Source of the DNA: Tupaia tana | Lineage: Eukaryota; Chordata; Mammalia; Scandentia; Tupaiidae | Direction of reading: 5' to 3' | DNA length: 64,000 nt | Assembly: GCA_026018925.1 (NCBI GenBank) | Contig: JAKSZU010000016.1 | Coordinates: 81,478,059-81,542,058 of the forward strand | Shown here: positions 44,801-53,121 of the stretch, piece after piece | Numbering within the stretch: position 1 is the stretch's first letter | Layout of the letters: every line of letters starts with the position of its first letter | Program-made: the position numbers and the translations under genes | Notes under the pieces: model-generated | Database searches by the model: none | The model's input: only the letters and a program-made list of their open reading frames with translations | What the model was told of the DNA's origin: nothing

Positions 44801-47800
44801 GCCCGGCATTTTGCCCTCCAGGCAGAGGGGTGGGGTGGCTGGGATCCCCGAGCTCAGGCATGTGTGTGCACACACCCAAATAAGGGCACCTGGCTGAGCA
44901 AGTGCGATACCGTGTGCTCTGTTAGATTAGGACTTCAGGTAAACAATGAATGCAGGTTCAAGTGTAAGTATATCCTACATACGGAAAGGGATACACTACC
45001 CTAAAAACTGCACTCACTGTTCTCAAAACTCTGATGTAACTGGGCATCCTGTGTTAGCTTTCTGCCCCAGAAGGCTGAGCCAGCGAGGGAGCTCTGGAAA
45101 GGCAGACCGACTAGCTGACTGGCACACAGACCCTCAGAGCCTTAGGAAGGGGGCTGAAAGGGACCCGTAGGTGGCCGCTCCTTGGTGCAGGTGTCAGATC
45201 CTCCACTGACCCTGCCTTCTGAGCAGCCCTGACCGAGGCCCTGAGTGGGAGGGAGACACAGGCCTGGGAGCCCCTGATCACTAATGGGGAGCCCCTGCTG
45301 CCTCCTTGTAGCCCCTGCTCTGAGTGCCCGCTCCTGGTGCCACCTCTCTCAGGACAGAGAGGCAGGTGGCATGGCGGGGCCTCAGGAAGCAGGCCGCGGT
45401 GGCCTGGGCAGGGAGCGGGCCTGCAGAGTGCCCTGCCTGTGCTTCCAGTCATGCTCTGTGGGATCGGTGGCTTCTCTGACTTCTACAAGCTCCGGTGGCT
45501 GGAGACCATTCTGAACTGGCAGCTGCCCCAGGAAGGCTGCTTTGGAAGGCGTGGTGAGCTGTGCCCCCTGGGCTGGGGTGGGGACTCAGGCCAGGGGAGT
45601 AAGGCCTGATGAGCTGTGTCCCACTGGGCCGAGAGGGGTGGGGGCGGGGTGTGAGCTGTGTCCCCTGGGCTGGGAGGGGCGGGGCCCAGGCCAGGGGAGG
45701 AACGGGTGCATTGGTGTGAGGGGCACTGAGTGGGATTCTATCATTCATGTGCACATGCATGCGCGCGCACACACACGCAGAGGTAGCAGTGAACTTGGCA
45801 CTTCGGAAACCAAAACTTCACACGATCCTGTTGGAAGATGCTGGGCCCCGAACCTGCATTTGCAAATTGTTCATTCGAGGGGTCTCTACCAAGCACCTGC
45901 TTACATCCCAGACTGTCTAGACTCAAGGGAAAAGCACGGCTCCAGGGAAGGAGGCAGAGCCCCAGAGAAGGAGGCAGAGCCCCAGGGAAGGAGGCAGAGC
46001 CCCAGGGAAAGGGGTAGAACCACCCAAACAACCAACAGGTGAAAAAGCAGAAGTTCAGATAAGAGCTGGGAAGGAGGAGACCAGCAGTTAGCGTAATGGC
46101 TATGTCGCTGGATGCCCATGTAGTTGACCACGGTTCCAGTCCCGGATCGGGTGGCTTAAACTCACGCCGCCTTGGGTGCATGTGCGTGCATGCCCAAGAT
46201 CCCTAGAGGAGAATGGAGGAGAAGGGATTGCAGTGTGGCCATCCCCCTTGGAGGTGATTTCTCGCTTTCTGTCTCTCTGGCGAGCACACACTCCCTATAG
46301 CAAAAATCTCTCTCTCAAAAAAAAAAAAGAAATCAAATGGTCTGTTTTTTAAAAATGAAGTCTGTAAAATGGAAATTCTCAGGCCCTGGAGCTGTAGGGC
46401 ATTTTTCACGAACGCCTCCAGTGGGCCTGCTCTGGTTGTTGGGGGACCACGGTTTGAGAAACCATCCGTAGTTGACAGATTGAGACCTTGTGGAGGGATC
46501 TGCAGACACGTGAGGGCAGCATCGACTTGACAGGTAAACTGAGGCAGAGTGTGTAAAGCAAAGGGTTTGGCCCGGCCAAGGCGGAGGCTGCCGCCTGGGA
46601 GGACACAGTAGGGCTGCCCGAACACGCGCCCAGGTCTCTGGGGGGCTGCCCGAACACGCGCCCAGTTCTCGGGGGGCTTTCCTAACACGCGCCCAGGTCT
46701 CAGGGGGGCTGCCCGAACACGCGCCCAGGTCTCAGGGGGGCTGCCCGAACACGCGCCCAGGTCTCTGGGGGGCTGCCTGAACACGCGCCCAGGTCTCTGG
46801 GGGGGGGGGGCTGCCCGAACACGCGCCCAGTTCTCGGGGGGCTTTCCTAACACGCGCCCAGGTCTCGGGGGGGCTGCCTGAACACGTGCCCAGTGCCCGA
46901 ACACGCGCCCAGGTCTCTGCCCGAACACGCGCCCAGGTCTCTGGGGGGTCTCTTGGGGGGCTGCCCGAACACGTGCCCAGGTCTCGGGGGGTCTCAGGGG
47001 GGGGCTGCCCGAACACGCGCCCAGTTCTCGGGGGGCTTTCCTAACACGCGCCCAGTTCTCGGGGGGCTTTCCTAACATGCGCCCAGGTCTCGGGGGGGCT
47101 GCCCGAACACGCGCCCAGGTCTCGGGTGGGCTTTCCCGACACGCGTGCCCAGGTCTCGGGTGGGCTCTCCTGACACGTGCACCCGGGTCTTTAAAGGCAA
47201 AAATAGCAAGCAGGGTTTCTGGGGAGGAAGTGCTCGACCAGTTCAGGGACAATGAACCTTAGCTACCAAGTGACATCAGTCCGCGGGGACAGGCGGCCTC
47301 TGGGCAAGCAGATGTCTTCACAGGGCAGCCCGTGTCAGGCTGCGGTGGCCTTTGTGCAAGGCATGGTCCTGGCAGAGCCCCTTCCATAACGGACGGCTGT
47401 CATTATCTGGCAGGCTCCACGGGAAACTGCCCCCGCGGGCTCCGGCTTGGCTTGGTCAGGGTCAAACACAAGTTGACACAAATGGCTCCATTTTGATTTT
47501 GCCGACTTTGACAAACGCAACTTCTGGGGTGGGTGGGCTCGAGGCTCGCAAGCAGATCCAAGTTGTAGAGGGTGGGGAGGGGGAGGCTGAGCAGGGAGCA
47601 CCTCCGGCTGCTCTGAGCAGCTCGCCTTCCTTCTCCTCCAGGTGCCAACGGTGCGGCTAAAGACGTTAGACACCAAGAGCATCTTTCGAGAAGAGTGAAG
47701 AGGCGAGAAAAACAATTTACAGGTACAGGAAGCCTCATGGGAACCTAGCGTGGCCGGGCCTTCCTGTTGGGAGACGGAGGCAGGTCACGGTGGGGCTTCT

Positions 47801-48394
47801 CTGATCACCTCCTGTTGGGAATGGGGACCCAGAGGTGTGCCTCCAGTTACAGGAACTCAGAGAAGGGGGTGGAGAAGGGAGAAGCCACCATCCCCTAATG
47901 GGGCGTGCTGACATCAGTCCCTCCACTTCATCCCGTTGGCCTTTTGGGCATGACACACAAGCACCTGGTGCGTTTCTCAAGCCACCGGGCAGGGCTTGCA
48001 GCCGGCCATGCGGCCCCAGCTCCGGTAGCCAGCGTGCTGCGGCGCCAGCCCGGCTCTGCCGGAGGCAGCTACCTGGGAGCGAGGGGCTCCACCCACCGGA
48101 GCAGCAGGGCCTTCAGCAGCGCGGCCACTGGTGGGGCGCCCATCCAGCACAGGGGTCCCTGCAAGGTGGCTGGGTGATCTCGGAAAGCACTCGGGACGGG
48201 CCAGTGTGGGATGGAGGCCGACGTTGCCGCCACCGCGCGCCCACAGGGGCTCTCTCTCCCCAGACGGCTGCTCCTCCCACAAAACAGCCATGGCGGTGGC
48301 AGCCCTGGGCGGCTTCCTCTACGTCCTGGCCGCGTACCCGGCCGCCACAGGAGAGCCACTCCCGCCCACCCTGTCTCCACCAGGCAGCTCCTGA
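38873..48394 (+). CDS. C16orf89: C16orf89 orthologue (UPF0764), secreted protein, complete
   Basis: Eight coding exons: 38873-39080, 40389-40538, 41380-41530, 42487-42604, 44661-44796, 45449-45553, 47642-47722 and 48264-48394 (stop TGA). All junctions are GT-AG and in phase; the product is 359 residues. It matches human C16orf89, a protein abundant in thyroid whose molecular function is unknown. The first ~20 residues (MSSPGLLLLLFLLAPP) look like a signal peptide. Recognisable conserved blocks are LPEINLDGVVG, LVYPTFEPEDSFSEE, TKPGCSGYCLSHQLLFFLWAR, FCANMMDLN and GGFSDFYKLRWLE. Asn 140 lies in an Asn-Ala-Ser sequon. Exon 7 is basic (SRRVKRREKQ) and the last exon has a hydrophobic stretch (AVAALGGFLYVLAAY). 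Exon 5 has a weak donor (gtgcgc). Intron 6 holds a large G-rich minisatellite and repeated donor-like sequence. ALG1 lies head-to-head about 4.8 kb upstream. Confidence 0.93.
39538..39680. repeat. (CA)n-rich simple repeat, C16orf89 intron 1
   Basis: cactcacacacacacgc-type repeats over about 140 bp. Confidence 0.95.
43190..43352 (-). mobile_element. tRNA-derived SINE, antisense, body-deleted
   Basis: cactcgccagagagacagaaag joined to gtgcccagcgtgatttttaag and the head; the central body is missing. Confidence 0.75.
43436..43575 (+). mobile_element. tRNA-derived SINE, short form
   Basis: gggcaggcaagtggcatggtgg joined to tgctctctcactttccctct and an A/T-rich tail. Confidence 0.85.
43833..44059 (+). 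mobile_element. tRNA-derived SINE
   Basis: gggccagccaggtggtgtaatgg to an A-run; in C16orf89 intron 4. Confidence 0.85.
45554..45705 (+). repeat. Tandem repeat of the C16orf89 exon 6 donor region
   Basis: gtgagctgtgccccctggg starts the intron at 45554 and recurs at 45609 (atgagctgtgtccc) and 45651 (gtgagctgtgtcccctggg). Confidence 0.8.
45932..46015 (+). repeat. About 24-bp tandem repeat
   Basis: gaaggaggcagagccccag(a/g) repeated about three and a half times. Confidence 0.9.
46078..46328 (+). mobile_element. tRNA-derived SINE, full length
   Basis: gagaccagcagttagcgtaatgg to the A12 tail. Confidence 0.9.
46605..47190 (+). repeat. G-rich minisatellite, about 32 bp x 18, C16orf89 intron 6
   Basis: Units of cgaacacgcgcccag followed by (gt/tt)ctcggggggct. 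G-runs of 6-11 bases occur in nearly every unit. The end is 450 bp before exon 7. Confidence 0.95.
47880..47995 (-). mobile_element. Degraded tRNA-derived SINE, antisense
   Basis: cctaatggggcgtgctgac, ttttgggcatgacacacaagc and tttctcaagccaccggg match the antisense body. Confidence 0.5.
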
Positions 48395-48521
48395 GCTGCC
48401 ACACCTGCTGCCGATGGATGGACAGACCCCTTCTGTCCCTCCACTGTGGGCCTGGGGGGGGGGGGGGAGCCTGGGCCGCGTCCTGAGGAGCAGCTGAAGA
48501 GCAAGTGCGAGCCATCGGGAC

Positions 48522-48620
48522 CGCCATCCGCCATCCGCCATCCGCCATCCGCCATCCGCCATCCGCCATCCGCCATCCATCATCCGCCATCCGCCATCCG
48601 CCATCCGCCATCCGCCATCC
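48522..48620 (+). repeat. (CCATCCG)14 heptamer array in the C16orf89 3' UTR
   Basis: Nearly perfect 7-bp units with one altered unit (ccatcat) near 48578. It lies between the stop at 48394 and the AATAAA at 48677, so it is probably transcribed. Confidence 0.95.
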
Positions 48621-48676
48621 CGCTGCAGGGGCCAGGCGGGACCCTGGAAGCAGGGTGGGCTGGAGTGGCACTCACA

Positions 48677-48682
48677 AATAAA
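48677..48682 (+). terminator. C16orf89 polyadenylation signal AATAAA
   Basis: AATAAA lies 283 bp after the C16orf89 stop in otherwise GC-rich sequence, so the 3' UTR would be about 300 nt and include the CCATCCG heptamer array. Confidence 0.75.
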
Positions 48683-50384
48683 CTGGAGTGCAAGTGACCA
48701 CGTAGGGTCTTGTGTCTCAGGCTTAGGGACACCCTCAGGTGACCTATCGGTCCCTGCCTCCCACCCTTAACCCCACTCCACCCAGAGTCGAAAGAGCCCT
48801 GTAAGCTGGCGTCTTGAAGGCTGTCTGCTGAGATGTCAGTCCCTGCACCTGTCCCCGTGGGGCCATGAGCCCGGGCCCAGAGACACCGCGGGAGGGGGCA
48901 GGGCACCCTGGCAGCTACCCCCTTCAGTGAGCTGCCCGGCTCTCCCGCCCTGTGGCATCACGACCCGGCCATGCCACTTACAGAGGCCGCGCAGCAAGTG
49001 GGTAACGGGTGGCTTCTGGGCCCAGCCTGCCTGAGCCCCAGCCCCAGCTGTCTGTCCTCGGGCAAGTCCTTTCACATCTCCGCAACTCCACGTCCCGTCA
49101 GGGAGACCGGGATCAGGATGGCACCTGCTGTCACGGGATGGCTTCTGTGATGACATCGAGGCTCTTGGCGTCTCGGACCGAGAACTAAACAGAGCACGCG
49201 GGAAGTGCAGGAAGTAGCTAAGTCGGACTGGACAGCGGAGGGCCTGGGCGGCAGCGGCCTGGGAGCCGCGCAGCTTTTCCAGTTTTAAATCTAGGCCGCG
49301 TCCGTTGACCGTTGGCTGGGCCCACTGCTATGTCATTGGCTCTGTCAAATGTGGCTCCCTCACTAGGCACCCCCTTCCAGCCTCGTGCCCACATGACACG
49401 ACCTCCGGTGGGGAATTTCCTGCCCTGATCGGGTGTTCCAGGAGGCCGCAGAGGCAGGCGCTCAGCTTCCAATGGTTAGCGTCCTCCCGCTCGCTCCATG
49501 TTCCCTCCACGGCTGTGACAGCCAGCGGTGGGCAGAGAACGGTGCCAGCCGCATGCCCAGGGCAGGGAGGCGCCACCTGCTGCCACCAGCTGGCTGGGAC
49601 CATGTCCGAAGCAGTGGGAGGGGCAGCCGGCCTTCAGCCCTCTCCTGGCCCGGTGCTCTGACTCAGCACGAGGTGCCTCCGAGGTGTCACTGCCGCTCCA
49701 ACACCACGTGTGTCTGAGGAGGGACCCTCAGGCCCCCGACTGTGTGCACAGCGGCACCAAAAGCAGACTGCGGGCTAGAACAGGCAGGCGACCCAGCTCC
49801 CGCCGGGCAGCTCTTCACGTGCGCCACCCTGCTTCGCCCGGGGAGGGAGGCTGCCCATCATCCTCATGTGACCACCCAGTCATTGTCGAGCCCCCAAATT
49901 AGTACCCCGCTTCCCTGTGCCAGCCTGGGGAGTAGCCGTCCCTGGGGAGTAGCCTCCCTCTCTCTGTCCCCGCGAAGCTTTCCCACAATCACTCTGAAGT
50001 TTTCAGGCCAAGAGGATGTTCCTGGATTTTGTTGACAAGTTTGACTTGCTTTTGAGGTTGCTGTTTTCTTAGCGAACCAGGGCCATAATTTAATACCCAC
50101 CTGGCGTCGGCCCAAGGATTTCTTTCTCATTGTCTCGCAAACATCATTTACCCAGACAGGCACAGAACCTTGAGGGAAGTCGCAGCACATAAACGGATTA
50201 GGGGATTGTCCCCATCCTTCCTGACAGATTAGTCACCCAGCTGCATTTCAGAAGGCTTAAGTCCCCAAGCGGGGTGGGGGTGGGGGCGCTGCAGGAGAAG
50301 CCCGAGTTTACAGGTCACCGCTAAGAAAAGGAAATCCTATTGCTAAACGGAGCATCAAGAGAAAAATGGAGCCACGGCCTGAGG

Positions 50385-50470
50385 CTGGTGCTTAAAGGAG
50401 TCAGACGCCACATGGCTGGTCACGTGGTGTCCGGGCCCCAGTGGCTTGAAAAACATACTGGGCATGTGCC
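50385..50470 (+). mobile_element. tRNA-derived SINE fragment
   Basis: Contains cgccacatggctggtcacg and agtggcttgaaaaacatactgg only. Confidence 0.5.
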
Positions 50471-50703
50471 CCTGCCCTAGGGCAAAGAGATCAGGTACCC
50501 TAAGGGTAAGGGCTTGGCCTGAGAAAGGACAAATAAAAGCGGGGGTGGGGAGGTGGGGGGTCTCTGCTGGAGAACGCTCTGCGCCAAGCCCCTCTGGCCC
50601 GTTCCTCCACAGGGAGGCAAAGCCTGCTCCAGCTGTGTGTGGAGCTCCTGTGGTTCTGACCGCCTCTCCTGCCTTCTCTGGCGGTCCTCGGGCTGCTTCT
50701 ACC

Positions 50704-51580
50704 TGGCTATGTCGCTGGACTCCCAGTAGCCGACCGTGGTTCGAGTGGTTCAAGTCCCGGACCTGGTGACTTAAACTCACGCTGGGCGCATGTGTGCGAG
50801 TGTGTTAACGGATGAGGGAATGTCGAGCTGCGTTGTGATGTCCTTGGTTCTTGGGGTCCAGATGACTAAAATTAGAGATCTGTCCCTAGGCGCAAAATGA
50901 AACCACAACCACGAATGAAGCAGGTAGAAAAGAAGGTTTAATAGGAAAGAAAGGAAAGTGCACCCAAAAAGGCCTGTGGGCGGGCAGATTGCCAGGTGGC
51001 AACTGCGCTTGATACTGGTTAATTGTTACTTTTATTTCTAGAGGTGATCATGAATATTTATTGGTGGGAGGTCTGTCATACCACCTACGTTCTTCGTTTG
51101 AATTAGAATCCGCATTTTCTCCAGTTTGCGCACTTCTCTCACAGGTAAGGAATGAAGAATTTGATTGCCTTATTGCGCATGCCCAGTGTGAACCAGGTTG
51201 ATTAATTAGACTACCTAATTAATTCATCGTCCTAGTGGGAATTAGGGCGTTGACCAAAACACTTACTTGGGGATTAGGGTGTTGACCAAAATGCTCACTT
51301 GGGTCCTTTGGATAAGAGAAAAATCTACCAATCATCCCTGTATGGTTCCCTCAGGCCCCAAGGAAGGAAGATGGCCAATTGTCTTGCCCTCCTGGCGCCC
51401 GGGGCTAGGTGAGCCTTTCCGCTTTTCTCTTAGAGCTGCCCGCCCATGACTAGCTTTCTACCACACGTGCCCGAGATCCGGAGAGGAAAATGGATTGTGG
51501 CGTGGCTATCTCCCCCGGAGGGTGATTTCTCGCTCTCTGTCTCTCTCTTTCTTTCCTGGAGAGCACACGTGCCCTATAGC

Positions 51581-51606
<26 letters not shown>
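50704..51606 (+). mobile_element. tRNA-derived SINE interrupted by an LTR
   Basis: 50704-50802 (ggctatgtcgctggactcc to catgtgtgcgag) continues at 51466-51606 (cgtgcccgagatccggag to a long A-run). The two parts join at the expected point of the SINE body. Confidence 0.8.
50803..51465 (-). mobile_element. Solo LTR of an endogenous retrovirus (ERV1-like), antisense
   Basis: About 663 bp inserted within a SINE. Read on the minus strand it begins TGTGGTAG and ends GTTAACA. An ATTAAA lies about 135 bp before the 3' end (TTTAAT at 50937-50942), as expected for R-U5. Flanking tetramers agtg and cgtg are a possible decayed 4-bp target duplication. A 32-bp tandem duplication (51237-51268 and 51269-51300) falls in the U3 part. 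No internal viral gene is joined to it. Confidence 0.6.
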
Positions 51607-51613
<7 letters not shown>

Positions 51614-51639
51614 AAAAGAGAAAGAAAGAGAAAGGGTAG

Positions 51640-52130
51640 GGGGTAGGGTTTTATGATGTAAAAGCAAAAGTAAATTACAGAAGCAAAACAAGCAGATTAA
51701 TCATCCCTAAGGGTATGTTCCATCCCAGCCTAACCACAATGCACAATGGGATCTTAAGGGTCTTCATGGCTCAGGGGCGGGGTCTGGCTATTGATGACTA
51801 CATCACTAATGAACACCTTAGGGTAGGGAGTTTCAGGTTATTTAGGAAGATGGGAATGTTAATCACTCCGTTTACTCTAGGCAAAAGGAGAAAACAAGTT
51901 CCAACAGAGAGAGCAGTTCAAAATGGAGACCTGCTTCGACACAATAGCCCCCAAGAGAAGTGTCTTCTCAGAGGAAGCTTGAAGTCCGGCCACCAAATAA
52001 CTACCTACCGTGCTCAGGGGCAGCTGCCACAGCTCACTCAGAGGCTCCCATGCCTGCCGCTTTACCCCTCTGAGCCTACTACTTTGAGATGTGTTATTTC
52101 AGCAAGGGTCCCCACATGTTCTTTCTTTAA
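51640..52130 (-). mobile_element. Possible further LTR/ERV-derived sequence
   Basis: About 490 bp of non-SINE sequence between SINEs, with retroviral-LTR-like composition on the minus strand. The family is not recognised; it could also be unique intergenic DNA. Confidence 0.25.
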
Positions 52131-52153
52131 AAAAAAAAAAAAAAGATATTTCT

Positions 52154-52422
52154 GGGGGGCCAGCAGGTGTCATAGTGGTTAAGGTGTTGTACCTCCACAT
52201 GGTCACTACAGTTCAAGTCCTGGACCTGGCTGCTTGAAACTCATGCTAGACGTGTGTGCACATGTGCCCCAAATCCAGAGAGAATAGGAGAGAAGGGATT
52301 CTGGTGCGGCCTTCCCCCTGGGGGGTGATTTCTCACTTTGTCTGTCTCTCCAGCAAGCGCATGCACCCCTACAGCAAAATTCTCCTTCTCAAAAAAATAA
52401 AATAAAATAAAATAATTATTTA
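52154..52422 (+). mobile_element. tRNA-derived SINE, full length
   Basis: ggggggccagcaggtgtcatag to an (AAAAT)n tail. Confidence 0.88.
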
Positions 52423-52570
52423 AGGGCTAGCAGGTGGCCTTGTGGTTGAGGTGCTGGGCTCCCACACAGCCAACCATGGTTCAAATCCCAGGCCTGGTGG
52501 CTTGCTTTCTCACTTTCTCTTCATTTCTCTCTCTGGTCAAATTTGAAAATAATAACGAATAAAATTAAAT
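52423..52570 (+). mobile_element. tRNA-derived SINE, short form
   Basis: gggctagcaggtggccttgtgg joined to ttgctttctcactttctctt and an A/T tail; directly adjacent to the preceding copy. Confidence 0.85.
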
Positions 52571-53039
52571 AAGTTACTATTTACATTTTTTTATTCTAAA
52601 ACGATTTATTTTTACTTATCATCATTTTTCAACTTGATACAGGCACTCACCAGAGAAAACAGCTATTAAGGACTTCACGGGGACAATCGGCAAAACGTGC
52701 ATGTGAACCTGGGCTAGGATGGATGCGAAATCTAATTTCACTAGCCCTGCAGTTTTGTCAAAGAATGCCAAAGGTTTCTGGTTTTCGAAGATACATAGCG
52801 AAACTTGTATAAATAGGTAAATTATGACGTCTGCAACTCGGTTGCAGTTGGTTCAGGAGGGGGAAAGTCTATGAATAAAGTTCAAAAGGTAAAGCCACTG
52901 GGGCAAACGTAAACAATTGGAACTATGAGTTAACTTTCTATAGGTTTACAATTACACCCAGGTACAGTTATCATCAACGCCCCGCCCCGCCACCCTATCT
53001 AGAAACGGAGGAGGGATTTCGCGACATCCGGGAGGCGCA

Positions 53040-53121
53040 CAGAGGCTCAGACCTGCGAAGCCGCCGCGGCGTCCCCGAGTCACGTGAGCTCGCCCCACGT
53101 GACCCGAGGCCTGCGTCCAAC
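53040..53121 (+). promoter_or_regulatory. NAGPA promoter with two CACGTG elements (CLEAR-like)
   Basis: Two CACGTG palindromes lie at 53081-53086 and 53096-53101, within GTCACGTGAG and CCACGTGACC. They are 15 bp apart start to start and 20 bp before the NAGPA ATG. The CLEAR consensus GTCACGTGAC bound by TFEB/TFE3 differs by only one base at one end of each site. This fits a gene serving lysosome biogenesis. The surrounding CpG-rich block covers exons 1-2. Confidence 0.6.

Larger units (their letters stand above)
48700..53039. other. Intergenic region C16orf89 to NAGPA
   Basis: No exon recognised. 48700-50350 is mostly unique sequence; 50380-52740 is repeats, including an LTR; 52740-53040 leads into the NAGPA promoter. 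Confidence 0.6.

Noticed and set aside
46203..47252. 349-codon minus-strand open frame
   Set aside because: It is made almost wholly of the 32-bp minisatellite and a SINE read backwards, without gene-like composition or splice context.
51640..52130. 155-codon plus-strand open frame at 51715-52182
   Set aside because: No recognisable domain; it overlaps probable LTR-derived DNA and ends in a SINE A-tail.
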